64,000 bases of DNA from Thalassolituus sp. (GCA_006212115.1 PDUK01000003.1:1-64000), one strand, 5' to 3'. Positions 25,156 through 35,210 are shown, numbered from the stretch's first letter. Notes: generated by a model from the sequence alone, not told the origin. Numbers and translations: made by a program.

Positions 25156-27522
25156 TCAGGCTGCGCTGGATTGTCGTGTAGCGTATCGTGTCAGCATACT
25201 CGGGATATCAAGAATCAACGCAATCCGGCCATCGCCTGTAATCGTTGCGCCAGCCATACCTGCAGTGCCATGTAGCATTTTACCCAGCGGTTTAATCACC
25301 ACTTCTTCCTGACCAATAAGCTGGTCAACTACAAAGCCAACCTTATTGGTACCCACGGACACCACAACAACGTGCGCGCTTTCGTCTGCCTTCGCAAATT
25401 GCTCGCCTTTCACCAGCCAGCGCTTGAGATGGAACAACGGGATCGCGCGCTCTCGCACTACCACCACTTCCTGACCATCGACGACATTGGTCTGCGTCAG
25501 ATCGAGGTGGAAAATTTCATTAACATTCACCAGCGGGAAAGCGAATGCCTGGTCCTTCAGCATTACCATCAAAGTCGGCATAATCGCCAGCGTCAACGGC
25601 ACTTTAATACTGATTGTCGTGCCTTCGCCTTTGAAGGAATCAATCGAGATGGTGCCATTCAACTGAGTGATTTTGGTTTTTACCACATCCATCCCGACGC
25701 CACGGCCGGATACATCGGAAATCTGCTCTTTAGTCGAGAAGCCCGGTGCAAAAATAAGATTAAAACATTCTGTATCGGTAAGGCGGTCTGCAGCGTCCTG
25801 ATCCATCACACCTTTCTCTACTGCTTTATTACGCAGTACATCGGCATCCATACCTGCGCCATCATCCTGAATTCTCAGTAAGATGTGATCACCTTCCTGC
25901 TCAGCAGACAGAATGACCGTACCGACCCGGCTTTTCCCGTTCTGTTCGCGAACGTCCGGCTGCTCAACACCGTGGTCAACCGAGTTACGAACAAGGTGCA
26001 CCAAAGGATCGGCCAATGCCTCAACCAGGTTTTTATCAAGATCCGTTTCTTCACCACGTAACTCGAGGTTAATTTCTTTCTTAAGCTGGCGGGCCAGATC
26101 GCGAACCACGCGTGGGAATCTACCGAACACTTTCTTGATAGGTTGCATTCGGGTTTTCATAACTGATGACTGCAAATCACCCGTCACTACATCGAGATTG
26201 GCGACGGCTTTCGCCATGGATTCGTCAGTGCTTTTCAACCCAAGACGAACCAAGCGGTTACGCACCAGTACCAATTCGCCGACCATATTCATGATGTCGT
26301 CGAGACGTTTTGTATCGACTCGCACCGTTGCTTCGGCCATTGCTTCTTTGTCGTTGCCTTTGCCTTTTGCAGCCGGCGCTTTACCCGCAGGTTTCGCTGC
26401 TGGCTTGGCAGCCGGTTTTGACTCCGCTTTTGGAGCTGAAGCGGCTGGAGTAGTAGGTGTAGAAGCTTTTGGGGCAGCCGCTTTGGGTGCATCAGCGCCC
26501 GCTGGAGCAGCAGCTGCAGACGCATCCGCTTTCACAGGCGGCTTTTCTGCTGAGTTTGTTGCAGCAGGTTTGTCCGCTCCGGGATTATCGGCTACGGCCC
26601 CTGACGCTGCAGCACCGTGTTTGCCCTTTCCATGTAAGCGGTCCAGAAGTTCTTCAAACTCGGAGTCCGTAATCAGATCGCCATCGCCGGCTCCGGCGCT
26701 GGCTGTTTTATCAGCGTTATCCGCAGACTCAGGTTTTGCACTGGCGGCCTCAGGAGCCGGCGCTGGAGCATCTGCTCCTCCGTGCTTACCCTTTCCGTGA
26801 ATTTGATCCAGAAGCGCTTCGAACTCGTCTTCGGTAATTTCGTCATCACCGGTCGTCGTTGACGGGCCAGAATCCATGTCAAACAGGTCATCGCCACCAA
26901 ACAGATCATCCCCGCCCTCACTAGAAGGTGGCGTAGCAGGGGCTGGAGTGGATTCGCTGCCGTCTGCCTTTTTTTCGTCCAGAGCATCTAACAGCTGTTC
27001 GAATTCATCGTCCGTAATATCACCATTATCGGATGATTCTGCAGCAGCTTCAGCCGCCACATCTTGCACTTGCTCTACTTGCTCTGGGGCCTCTGCAGCA
27101 GGCTCTTCTGCCGCAACCGTCGGTGCCTCATCTTCTGGAAGTGCCAGATGATGCAGGTTGTCCAGTAATTCCTGATCAGCCGGTTCCGGCATTTCGCCAG
27201 AACGCACGCAGTCAAACATCTCGTTAACAGTGTCGAGTGCATTCAGAACCACGTCCATCAGATCCGCATTCACTGAGCGCTTGCCATTTCGCAGCGTATC
27301 GAACACGTTTTCCGCAGCGTGACAGCAATCCACCAGTGGGTTCAACTGAAGAAACCCTGCGCCGCCTTTTACAGTATGGAAGCCACGGAAAATGGCATTA
27401 AGAAGATCCTTATCGTCTGGTCTGTTCTCCAGATCAACCAACTGTTCTGACAGCAGTTCCAGAATCTCTCCCGCTTCTACGAGAAAATCCTGGAGAATCT
27501 CTTCATCTGCATCGAAACTCAT
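25156..27522 (-). CDS. cheA: Chemotaxis histidine kinase CheA (F6 system) with long repeat linker
   Basis: Central kinase of flagellar chemotaxis, 788 residues. P1 Hpt domain with phospho-His49 (FHTVKGGAGF), then about 270 residues of Ala/Pro/acidic linker with three DEFExLLD repeats at residues 168-184, 228-247 and 283-302. P3 starts near residue 405, the kinase domain has NSVDHGVEQPDVR and DDGAGMD, and a CheW-like P5 closes the protein. A classic P2 CheY-binding domain is not evident. The repeat linker probably corresponds to the LID region that ParP and ParC bind in Vibrio. Confidence 0.95.
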   Translation of the reverse strand: MSFDADEEILQDFLVEAGEILELLSEQLVDLENRPDDKDLLNAIFRGFHTVKGGAGFLQLNPLVDCCHAAENVFDTLRNGKRSVNADLMDVVLNALDTVNEMFDCVRSGEMPEPADQELLDNLHHLALPEDEAPTVAAEEPAAEAPEQVEQVQDVAAEAAAESSDNGDITDDEFEQLLDALDEKKADGSESTPAPATPPSSEGGDDLFGGDDLFDMDSGPSTTTGDDEITEDEFEALLDQIHGKGKHGGADAPAPAPEAASAKPESADNADKTASAGAGDGDLITDSEFEELLDRLHGKGKHGAAASGAVADNPGADKPAATNSAEKPPVKADASAAAAPAGADAPKAAAPKASTPTTPAASAPKAESKPAAKPAAKPAGKAPAAKGKGNDKEAMAEATVRVDTKRLDDIMNMVGELVLVRNRLVRLGLKSTDESMAKAVANLDVVTGDLQSSVMKTRMQPIKKVFGRFPRVVRDLARQLKKEINLELRGEETDLDKNLVEALADPLVHLVRNSVDHGVEQPDVREQNGKSRVGTVILSAEQEGDHILLRIQDDGAGMDADVLRNKAVEKGVMDQDAADRLTDTECFNLIFAPGFSTKEQISDVSGRGVGMDVVKTKITQLNGTISIDSFKGEGTTISIKVPLTLAIMPTLMVMLKDQAFAFPLVNVNEIFHLDLTQTNVVDGQEVVVVRERAIPLFHLKRWLVKGEQFAKADESAHVVVVSVGTNKVGFVVDQLIGQEEVVIKPLGKMLHGTAGMAGATITGDGRIALILDIPSMLTRYATRQSSAA
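26617..27021 (-). repeat. Three DEFExLLD coding repeats in the CheA linker
   Basis: Three copies of a roughly 17-20-residue motif, (I)TxxEFExLLDxLxxKGK, at 27021-26971, 26841-26782 and 26676-26617, are separated by Ala/Pro/Ser-rich spacers of about 40-45 residues. The last two end with the same HGKGKHG. They are the only conserved islands in the linker. Confidence 0.75.
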
Positions 27523-27534
27523 TCAACCGCTCCT

Positions 27535-28311
27535 CTAAAACCCTAGGCTCGACAACAGATCATCGACATCATCCTGGCTGCCTACTACGCCATCTGCAGT
27601 GCTGTCGGTCTGTGGCCCTTCTGGGGTAATGTCCGGGCCTTGCTCTGGCGCCGGCGTACTTGATTCAAACTCGTGATTAATACCCGTGATCTGATCGACC
27701 TGTCCTGCCATCGCAATCAGCGTAACCAGACGACCTTCGACATCTCGTATCAAGTTAATCACTTTATGAATAACCTGCCCGGTTAAATCCTGAAAATCCT
27801 GGGCAAGCACAATTTCAGAAAACTGAGTACGTATTTCTGCCGCATTTTTTGAACTGCTGACGAGGTACTCATCAATGTCTTTACTTAACTCGCGAAATTC
27901 AGCTGTGTTCATTTCACGGTTACGGAATTTCTTCCAACGCTCCGATAACTCAGCACCACGCTCACTAATGCTACCGGCTAACGGGCCGCCTGCGTCGGCA
28001 ATATCCATGGTCCGGTTTGCCGACTTGTCCGTCATCGTGAGTACGTACGCTAATTTATCAGTGGTTTCACTGATATCAGACGCAGCGCCTACTGTGTCGA
28101 CGTTTAAGTTTTTGATCGAATCGTGCAGTGCACGAGTTAAACGGCCGATCTCGTTATAGAGCGTCTGGTCTCGTAATTGATTCAGGTCATTTACCAGAGC
28201 CACCGCTTTGCCAACATCTCCCTGCTCCAGATTTTCGAGCATGTTTTCGGCGAGTGATCTGATCTCCGAGCTGACCTGGCTATCACTTCCTTCCAGGTTT
28301 ACATCCACCAT
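27535..28311 (-). CDS. cheZ: CheY-P phosphatase CheZ
   Basis: Speeds dephosphorylation of CheY-P. It is 258 residues, mostly long helices. The catalytic segment QDFQDLTGQVIHKV holds the Asp and Gln residues essential in E. coli CheZ, and the C-terminal peptide DDVDDLLSSLGF is the CheY-binding tail. It sits between cheY and cheA in the usual order. Spacing to both is 12-14 bases, consistent with a single operon. Confidence 0.95.
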   Translation of the reverse strand: MVDVNLEGSDSQVSSEIRSLAENMLENLEQGDVGKAVALVNDLNQLRDQTLYNEIGRLTRALHDSIKNLNVDTVGAASDISETTDKLAYVLTMTDKSANRTMDIADAGGPLAGSISERGAELSERWKKFRNREMNTAEFRELSKDIDEYLVSSSKNAAEIRTQFSEIVLAQDFQDLTGQVIHKVINLIRDVEGRLVTLIAMAGQVDQITGINHEFESSTPAPEQGPDITPEGPQTDSTADGVVGSQDDVDDLLSSLGF

Positions 28312-28325
28312 GGCGATACCTTCAA

Positions 28326-28712
28326 TCAGCCTTCAACACGTTCAAAAATCTTATCGATTTTTTCTTTCAACACCGCTGCCGTAAATGGCTTAACAACATA
28401 ACCATTTACCCCGGCCTGCGCGGCAGCAACAATCTGATCACGCTTCGCTTCAGCCGTTACCATCAATACGGGTAACGTCTTAAGGCGATCATCCTGTCGC
28501 ACGTGTTTCAACAGATCTAACCCTGTCATTCCAGGCATATTCCAGTCAGTGACCAGAAAATCGAAATCGCCATTCTGCAACATGGGTAGCGCGGTGGTGC
28601 CATCGTCTGCTTCCTGAGTATTGGTAAAACCAAGATCACGCAGCAGGTTTTTGACGATACGTCTCATTGTGGAAAAATCATCGACAATGAGGATTTTCAT
28701 GTTCTTGTCCAA
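28326..28712 (-). CDS. cheY: Chemotaxis response regulator CheY (F6 system)
   Basis: Single-domain receiver that binds the flagellar switch protein FliM when phosphorylated. It is very close to Pseudomonas and Vibrio CheY ([21 protein letters not shown] with the phospho-Asp, GYVVKPFTA). GGAGG sits about five bases before TTG 28712, giving [12 protein letters not shown], like the Vibrio start, while ATG 28700 would leave the Shine-Dalgarno too far away. I therefore choose TTG 28712. Confidence 0.93.
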   Translation of the reverse strand: MDKNMKILIVDDFSTMRRIVKNLLRDLGFTNTQEADDGTTALPMLQNGDFDFLVTDWNMPGMTGLDLLKHVRQDDRLKTLPVLMVTAEAKRDQIVAAAQAGVNGYVVKPFTAAVLKEKIDKIFERVEG

Positions 28713-28861
28713 AGCGACCTCCAATATTCGACTTTTACAAACCAAGCCGGTCCTGAATTCAGTTTAGACCCAGTTATCGGTTTATCCAGCAAGTCGGAGA
28801 AAGAATAGGAAAGAGAAGAAAAGTAGCCACTGAAAACGTGCCTGATAAAGCGCAATGCGTA

Positions 28862-29587
28862 TCAGGCCCAGTCGCTCAGGCGCGCCCGCAGGCGGTGTGT
28901 TGCTTGGGAGTGAAGTTGACTGACACGGGATTCACTGACACCCAGCACCGCGCCAATTTCCTTCAGATTAAGCTCTTCGTCGTAATACAGTGCGAGCACC
29001 AGCTGTTCACGTTCAGGCAACCCCGATATCGCTTCAGCAAGGTGTTTTCTGAAGGCATCCCGTTCCATCCCCATACCGGGTCCCGGGGTGCTCTCATCCA
29101 TCACATCAGGTGCGTGATCGTTTTCGAGAATTTCTTCGTAGCTGAATAAACGACAGCCGGCGCTGTCTTTGAGGATCTGATGATATTCATCCTGGCTGAT
29201 ACCCAGAACCGCAGCGACCTCGGTATCATCCGCGTCACGCCCCTTCTGAGCTTCAACTTGTTTGATCGCATCCTGAATTCGACGCGCATTACGGTGTACT
29301 GACCTGGGAGCCCAATCGCCTTTGCGTATTTCGTCCAGCATGGCACCACGTATGCGGATACCGGCGTACGTCTCAAAGCTTGCGCCCTTGCCGCCATCGT
29401 ATTTACGGGCCGCCTCAAGCAGGCCAATCATTCCTGACTGAATGAGGTCATCCACCTGCACACTGTCGGGCAAGCGCCCCATCAGGTGATGCGCGATGCG
29501 CTTGACCAAGCCCGCATGCTCGCGGACAAGGTCATCAAAATTTACGTTCTGTACGTCGGAATACACCAGACAACTACCTGTAGACAC
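28862..29587 (-). CDS. fliA: Flagellar sigma factor FliA (sigma-28)
   Basis: Directs late flagellar genes (flagellin, FliD, chemoreceptors) until held by anti-sigma FlgM. It is 241 residues with region 2 (DDLIQSGMIGLLEAARKY and YAGIRIRGAMLDE), region 3 and region 4 (LPEREQLVLALYYDEELNL, VSESRVSQLHSQA). GTG 29587 has AGGAG nine bases upstream and lies four bases from the flhG stop. A second GTG at 29566 is possible. A 160-base gap separates it from cheY. Confidence 0.95.
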   Translation of the reverse strand: MSTGSCLVYSDVQNVNFDDLVREHAGLVKRIAHHLMGRLPDSVQVDDLIQSGMIGLLEAARKYDGGKGASFETYAGIRIRGAMLDEIRKGDWAPRSVHRNARRIQDAIKQVEAQKGRDADDTEVAAVLGISQDEYHQILKDSAGCRLFSYEEILENDHAPDVMDESTPGPGMGMERDAFRKHLAEAISGLPEREQLVLALYYDEELNLKEIGAVLGVSESRVSQLHSQATHRLRARLSDWA

Positions 29588-29590
29588 CCG

Positions 29591-30409
29591 TCATGCTCCT
29601 ACCTGATCCACCAGCCGGTCCACGAAGAATTCGAGGTGACCACGCGGCGATGAAGGCAGCGGCCAGCTGTCGACTTTCTTCGCCAAGGCGCGGAATGAGG
29701 TTGCGGCTTTAGATCGGGGATACGCTTCGATCACAGCCTTCTGACGCTGAACCGCTCGCTTAACGGCATCGTCTTGCGGCACCGCTCCAACATATTGAAG
29801 CGCCACGTCCAGAAAGCGGTCTGTTACTTTCGTGAGCTTCGCAAACAGGGCCATGCCATCCTGTGGTGACTTCACCATATTGGCGACGACACGGAAGCGG
29901 AATAAACCGTAATCCCGGTTCAACAACTTAATCTGAGCATAGGCGTCAGTAATCGAGGTGGGTTCATCCGTGACCACAACCAATACTTCCTGCGACGCGC
30001 GCACAAAGCTCAATACCGTGTCAGAAATACCTGCGGCGGTATCAATGATAAGGACATCAATGTCATCTCCAATATCACTGAACGCCTGAATAAGGCCCGC
30101 ATGTTCCATCGGATTTAACTGTGACAGCTTCTGAGTACCGGAAGACGCTGGCACGATCTTTATTCCACCCGGGCCTTTGACCATGACTTCGCGCAGATCG
30201 CATTCGCCCTGCAATACATTTTCAATGGTCTTGTTGGAACTGATGCCCAACAGAATATCGATGTTAGCCAGACCAAGGTCAGCATCGAGGATCACGACAC
30301 GTCGTCCCATTTCCGACAATGCGATTCCAAGATTCACGGAGACATTACTTTTGCCAACACCGCCTTTACCGCCAGTGACTGCTATGACTTGTACAGGATG
30401 ACTCGCCAT
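29591..30409 (-). CDS. flhG: Flagellar number regulator FlhG (FleN), MinD-like ATPase
   Basis: Limits the number of polar flagella by opposing FlhF and, in Pseudomonas, by inhibiting FleQ. It is 272 residues with Walker A GGKGGVGKSNVSVNLG, DADLGLANID as A' and VLIIDTAAGISDTV as Walker B. The C-terminal membrane-targeting helix typical of FlhG is likely in LEFFVDRLVDQV. It lies six bases after flhF and overlaps its neighbourhood operon flhA-flhF-flhG-fliA. Confidence 0.95.
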   Translation of the reverse strand: MASHPVQVIAVTGGKGGVGKSNVSVNLGIALSEMGRRVVILDADLGLANIDILLGISSNKTIENVLQGECDLREVMVKGPGGIKIVPASSGTQKLSQLNPMEHAGLIQAFSDIGDDIDVLIIDTAAGISDTVLSFVRASQEVLVVVTDEPTSITDAYAQIKLLNRDYGLFRFRVVANMVKSPQDGMALFAKLTKVTDRFLDVALQYVGAVPQDDAVKRAVQRQKAVIEAYPRSKAATSFRALAKKVDSWPLPSSPRGHLEFFVDRLVDQVGA

Positions 30410-30414
30410 CTTTT

Positions 30415-31746
30415 TTAAACTCCGTGTTGAAAACTCTGCTGTTGTGTTGCCATATTCATGGCTTCGGCCGCCTGCCAGCGCGTGCGTGCCATACGGGCCA
30501 TCTGCTCTGCCAGATTGACCAGGCGCCCCGTATCCGGATAGTGCAGATCATCCGGGATGTGCGGGCCATCGGTAATCAAGGCCAATGGCAGTCGGGTCAA
30601 TGCAGCGACACTGAGCCCTGCCCCCAAGCTGAAACATTCATCAAGCTTGGTGAAGATGCAGCCGTTCAGTCCGGCTGGCTTGAAATGCTCGTAGTTCTCC
30701 TGAAGGCACCGGGCCTGACTCGTAAGAGGAAGAACAAGGAACTTTCTGACGTCCGCACCTGCCTGTTTAAGCATAGACAACTGTGACGAAAAATGTGGGT
30801 CCTGACTGGCAAGTCCGGCACTATCGATCAAAACCAGTTTTTTATTGCGCAGAGTCGTCAGGGTTTTAGCGAGATCACCATTCTGCAGTACCACCTTCAT
30901 TTCAACGCCAAGAATTCGGGCGAAGGCCTGCAGTTGATCGTGTGCCGCCATGCGGTAGTTATCCAGAGTAACGAAGGCCACTGAGTCGGGTCCGTTGTGC
31001 TGTACAAAACGAGCGGCTATTTTTCCGAGCGTAGTGGTCTTACCCGCCCCTGTCGGGCCGACCAGAGCAATAACGCCACCTTTTTCCAGTACGCCCTGAG
31101 GCAGTAACGGCAGATCACTTTGAATAACGGAAAGCGCAGACTTCCACGCCTGCTCCAGATCTCCGGACTGATCGCTCATGCTGACAACTCGATCTGCCCA
31201 GGCTGGCTCAAGTCCGATATCCTGACAGCGCTGCCATAATTGCGATTGCTGCCATGTCAGCGGTCGCCGTGTATCCCAGGCACTGCCCTGATGGCTGACC
31301 AGCCAGTCCTTTAACTCACGTAGGTCCCCCTGCATTTCCTGCAGACGGGTTTGATAGGTTTCTTCAGCCTGTTGCTTCTCTGCTTGCATGCGCGCCACTT
31401 CGCGTCGAGCATCGCTGATATCAGAGGTCGGAGTATTTTGTATCCGGTTTTCCGTACCGGGCTCAGATGTACCTGCACCAACGGTATCGAATTGCGATTG
31501 TCGCAAGGCAGCAGATGAGCGCGCCGCTTGCTTAGCCGCCTCGAGTTCCCGCTGTAAGCGCAGCTGGCGATCCAACTCACTTTGTTTGTTGGTATCCGTC
31601 GTATCCAACATTTCACTGCTGGCCACCACTTCCATTCCCTCGTCAGTACGACGGCTGGAGACGATGACCGCATCAGCGCCCAATTCAGCCGACACCATTT
31701 TCAGGGCTAACTGCATATTCGCTGCGACGAAACGTTTTACCTTCAT
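30415..31746 (-). CDS. flhF: Flagellar placement GTPase FlhF
   Basis: SRP-type GTPase that places the flagellum at the pole. It is 443 residues: an N-terminal B domain (MKVKRFVAANMQLALKMV), a variable linker with a Gln/Glu-rich helix, then the NG domain with P-loop GPTGAGKTTTLGKIA, DNYRMAAHDQL and FTKLDECFSLG. It lies 12 bases after flhA. Length and order match Pseudomonas. Confidence 0.95.
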   Translation of the reverse strand: MKVKRFVAANMQLALKMVSAELGADAVIVSSRRTDEGMEVVASSEMLDTTDTNKQSELDRQLRLQRELEAAKQAARSSAALRQSQFDTVGAGTSEPGTENRIQNTPTSDISDARREVARMQAEKQQAEETYQTRLQEMQGDLRELKDWLVSHQGSAWDTRRPLTWQQSQLWQRCQDIGLEPAWADRVVSMSDQSGDLEQAWKSALSVIQSDLPLLPQGVLEKGGVIALVGPTGAGKTTTLGKIAARFVQHNGPDSVAFVTLDNYRMAAHDQLQAFARILGVEMKVVLQNGDLAKTLTTLRNKKLVLIDSAGLASQDPHFSSQLSMLKQAGADVRKFLVLPLTSQARCLQENYEHFKPAGLNGCIFTKLDECFSLGAGLSVAALTRLPLALITDGPHIPDDLHYPDTGRLVNLAEQMARMARTRWQAAEAMNMATQQQSFQHGV

Positions 31747-31758
31747 AATTCAGCCTCG

Positions 31759-33969
31759 TTACGATTTGCCGCCAACTGCAGCAACGATCGTAATACTCTT
31801 GTTATCCGGCACTTCCTGATACGCCAGTACATGCAATTGCGAAATACTGTTACGTACGAACTGAGCCATTGCCGGACGCAGTTGTGAGGTCACCAACAGC
31901 ACCGCTGGTCGACCAGCAGCCTCCTGGGCCTGCACCGATTCATTCAGTGATCGCTGCAGGGTGTCTGCCATTCCCGGTTCGAGAACCAACCCTTGTTGAC
32001 TACCCTGCTGCGCGCTTTGTTGTAAGCTTTTCAGCAATAACTGTTCCAGCCCTGGATCAAGCGTCATAACCGGCAGTTCATCGGTGTTTCCAAAGATATT
32101 CTGAGTAATCATGCGGGCCAGAGCCAATCGGGCTGCCGATACCAGAGCGGCAATATCTTGACTCTGAGCTGGAGAGTTCGCCAAAGACTCGGCGATTGAG
32201 CGAAGATCGCGGATCGGAACCTGTTCTCTGAGAAGGTTCTGCAACACAGCGAGCAACTGACTAATGCTGACTTTATTTGGTACCAATTCTTCGGCCAACT
32301 TAGGCGACGTCTTCGCCAGCATATCGACGAGGTGCTGAGCGTCTTCGTGACCAATTAACTCGTGGGCGTGTGTCTGCAGCTTCTGATTCATGTGCGTAGC
32401 GACCACAGTACTTGCATCAACCACTGTGTATCCGAGCGTCTGAGCGCGATCCTTGAGATCCGGCGTAATCCAGTAAGCTTCCATACCAAAAGCGGGATCG
32501 GTGGTCGCCATACCGTCTATTTTGCCGAACACCTGGCCGGGGTTAATGGCCAGTTCACGCTCAGGATGAATCTCGGCCTCGGCCAACGTCACCCCCATCA
32601 GGGTGATGCGATATTGGTTAGGTAGCAGATCCAGGTTGTCGCGAATATGCACCGACGGTATCAGGAATCCCAATTCCTGAGATAGCTTACGGCGGACACC
32701 CTTAATACGGCTGAGGAGCTGCCCCCCCTGATTTTTATCAACCAGAGGAATTAAACGATAGCCCACCTCAAGCCCAACCCGGTCTACCGGTTCTACGTCG
32801 TCCCAACCGAGTTCTTTGACTTCCAGTTGTTTCATCGCTTCGGCCGCTTTTTCCTGCGGCGCAGCGAGGGCATTACCCGGCGCTCCACCAGCGCCTTCTG
32901 CTGCAGGCGTCGCTTTCGGCTGCCCGCCCAAGCGCTGCACAATGGCGTCGCCGAGCTCACCTCCTTCCTTCTGCCAGCGAATGATGTACGCCGCCAAACC
33001 TGCTACCAGCGCTGCACTGATAAACACTGTGTGAGGCATCCCGGGTACAACGCCCATCAATAACAACAGGCCCGCGGATACAGCCAGCGCGCGTGAAGAA
33101 CCGAACATCTGACCAAATACCTGTTGGCCCATGTCTTCGTCACCGCCATTTCGGGTAACCATGATCGCAGTGGCCGTGGACAAAAGCAGCGAAGGAATCT
33201 GTGCAACCAGACCATCACCAATTGCCAGCAAGGTATAGGCAGATACTGCATCGCCGAAGGTCAGATTATGTTGCGCCATACCAATCGCAAATCCACCGAC
33301 CACGTTAATGATCAGAATGAGAATACCGGCAATCGCATCGCCTTTTACAAACTTACTGGCACCGTCCATAGCACCATAAAAATCCGCTTCAGCCGCAACA
33401 TCACCACGACGCTGCTTAGCTTCCTCGGCATCAATTAATCCGGCGTTCAGATCCGCATCAATCGCCATCTGTTTACCGGGCATCGCATCGAGTGTGAATC
33501 GGGCACTTACTTCTGAAACACGACCGGCACCCTTAGTTACAACGACAAAGTTAATGATCATAAGGATCATAAATACGACCAGACCGACAGCGTAGTTACC
33601 GCCAATCAGAACCTCACCAAAGGCTTCGATAACTTTACCCGCTGCATCTCCGCCTTCGTGGCCGTACAACAGAACGACACGGGTCGATGCCACGTTAAGC
33701 GCCAGTCGTAATAGAGTGGCAATCAGAAGAATGGTGGGAAAGATGGCAAAATCGAGCGGACGCTTGGAGTACACGCTGACGAGCAGCACCACAATCGACA
33801 ACGCAATATTGAAGGTAAAAAAAGTATCCAACAGAAACGGTGGCAGCGGCAGCGTCATCATGCCCAGCAGCACCAGTAACATCACCGGAATACCAATGTT
33901 GCCCTGCATTAACACGGAGGCTCCGCTCTTGAGTTGTCCTACCAGATTGCTACTGGAAGCCGTCGCCAT
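31759..33969 (-). CDS. flhA: Flagellar export apparatus protein FlhA
   Basis: Inner-membrane export gate of 736 residues. Eight hydrophobic segments are followed by a large cytoplasmic domain. The FHIPEP loop is represented by AISFSARFTLDAMPGKQMAID-like RFTLDAMPGKQMA, and the C-terminal domain binds substrates and chaperones. It starts an operon with flhF, flhG and fliA, behind its own sigma-54 site. Confidence 0.96.
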   Translation of the reverse strand: MATASSSNLVGQLKSGASVLMQGNIGIPVMLLVLLGMMTLPLPPFLLDTFFTFNIALSIVVLLVSVYSKRPLDFAIFPTILLIATLLRLALNVASTRVVLLYGHEGGDAAGKVIEAFGEVLIGGNYAVGLVVFMILMIINFVVVTKGAGRVSEVSARFTLDAMPGKQMAIDADLNAGLIDAEEAKQRRGDVAAEADFYGAMDGASKFVKGDAIAGILILIINVVGGFAIGMAQHNLTFGDAVSAYTLLAIGDGLVAQIPSLLLSTATAIMVTRNGGDEDMGQQVFGQMFGSSRALAVSAGLLLLMGVVPGMPHTVFISAALVAGLAAYIIRWQKEGGELGDAIVQRLGGQPKATPAAEGAGGAPGNALAAPQEKAAEAMKQLEVKELGWDDVEPVDRVGLEVGYRLIPLVDKNQGGQLLSRIKGVRRKLSQELGFLIPSVHIRDNLDLLPNQYRITLMGVTLAEAEIHPERELAINPGQVFGKIDGMATTDPAFGMEAYWITPDLKDRAQTLGYTVVDASTVVATHMNQKLQTHAHELIGHEDAQHLVDMLAKTSPKLAEELVPNKVSISQLLAVLQNLLREQVPIRDLRSIAESLANSPAQSQDIAALVSAARLALARMITQNIFGNTDELPVMTLDPGLEQLLLKSLQQSAQQGSQQGLVLEPGMADTLQRSLNESVQAQEAAGRPAVLLVTSQLRPAMAQFVRNSISQLHVLAYQEVPDNKSITIVAAVGGKS

Positions 33970-34009
33970 TGGTTACACCTGTCAAAAAAATGTTGCTCTG
34001 AACAGGTAT

Positions 34010-34025
34010 CGCAAGAAGCGTTCCG
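34010..34025 (-). promoter_or_regulatory. Sigma-54 promoter of flhA operon
   Basis: Minus strand CGGAACGCTTCTTGCG has GG and GC 10 bases apart and TTGC intact, three consensus changes overall. It would start transcription near 33998, about 30 bases upstream of the flhA ATG, matching the FleQ/sigma-54 control known for Pseudomonas flhA. Confidence 0.65.
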
Positions 34026-34061
34026 GTTTTTCGTATTCTGTTAATTTTTAAAGGAAAATCA

Positions 34062-35210
34062 TCAGACCATAGGATCAGGATCGACGCGCAGATCACGTGG
34101 AATCGGCATATCCGGTTTACGCTCGGGCTTAGGTCCCTTGCCTTTGGCAAACTGATCCATCTGATAGATGTACGCCAGTACCTGTGCCACCGCCACGTAT
34201 AAACCTTCCGGGATCTCATCGCCCACACGGGTGTGGGTATAGAGTGCTCGAGCCAAAGGCGGAGCCTGCATTTGCGGCACGTTATTTTCTTTGGCTATTT
34301 CGCGAATTTTCAATGCTACCTGATCAGAGCCCTTAGCTAGCAGAACCGGCGCCGCATTGGCTCCGCCGTCATATCGTAACGCGACCGAATAGTGAGTTGG
34401 GTTAGTGATGACGACGTCGGCATCCGGCACATCCGCCATCATCCGACGCTGGGCCATCTCTCGTTGCAGCTGACGTACCTTACTTTTAACTTCGGGTTTC
34501 CCTTCGGTTTCTTTGTATTCGTCTTTAATTTCCTGCATCGACATACGCATTTTCTTGGTAAAGCTGTATATCTGCCAAGGAACATCGACGATGGCGATCA
34601 AAGCCGTTGAGGCGCACAGAGCAAGAACACTCCAGATAATGATGGTAATGGCGTGATCAACCGCAGATTCTGTACTCTCATACTGAATACGCATTGCATC
34701 CTGAAAAAAGAACATCAGCGTTAACCAGGCAACCGTCCCTACGACCAATACCTTTGCCCACGCCTTAAACAGTTCAACCAGCGAGTTCATGGAGAACATG
34801 CGCTTCAATCCACTAAGCGGATTCAGACGATCCAGTTTTGGCGTGATCGCCTTCCCTGAAAACAACCAGCCGCCGACAAATAACGGACCGGCGAATGCAG
34901 CAATCAGTACCAATACCAGCCAGGGAGCGAGCGCAATCCCGGCCTCCAGTGCAGATGCATCCAGATAGGAGGTCATCATGCCGGTATCGAAAGCCGTTTC
35001 GCGATCAAACGAGAACGAGTGCTTAGCCATGGCCGCAATGCGCTGCGACATAAAAGGCCCAAACATCAGTAAACCCGCAGCACCGATAACCAGTACCATG
35101 GTAGTTCCCAGTTCCTTAGATCGGGGAACCTGACCCTCATCCCTCGCCTTTTGTAGCCTTCGGGGGGTGGGTTCTTCTGTTTTTTCCTGACTGCTGTCTT
35201 GTTCTGCCAT
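34062..35210 (-). CDS. flhB: Flagellar export apparatus protein FlhB
   Basis: Export-gate protein that switches substrate specificity from hook to filament. The 382-residue protein has four membrane segments and a C-terminal cytoplasmic domain with the autocleavage site NPTHYSVALRYD. It starts 16 bases after fliR, closing the fliLMNOPQR-flhB operon. The C-terminal tail after the cleavage domain is proline-rich. Confidence 0.96.
   Translation of the reverse strand: MAEQDSSQEKTEEPTPRRLQKARDEGQVPRSKELGTTMVLVIGAAGLLMFGPFMSQRIAAMAKHSFSFDRETAFDTGMMTSYLDASALEAGIALAPWLVLVLIAAFAGPLFVGGWLFSGKAITPKLDRLNPLSGLKRMFSMNSLVELFKAWAKVLVVGTVAWLTLMFFFQDAMRIQYESTESAVDHAITIIIWSVLALCASTALIAIVDVPWQIYSFTKKMRMSMQEIKDEYKETEGKPEVKSKVRQLQREMAQRRMMADVPDADVVITNPTHYSVALRYDGGANAAPVLLAKGSDQVALKIREIAKENNVPQMQAPPLARALYTHTRVGDEIPEGLYVAVAQVLAYIYQMDQFAKGKGPKPERKPDMPIPRDLRVDPDPMV

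Noticed and set aside
25913-26800. 295-codon frame antisense to cheA, rich in Ala and Ser
   Set aside because: Its composition comes from reading the Ala/Pro linker of cheA backwards. No sequence pattern of a real protein.
28713-28861. ACCGATAA, a sigma-28-like -10 in the gap before cheY
   Set aside because: No acceptable -35 (TAAAGTTT-like) at the required 11-base spacing; the match is probably chance.
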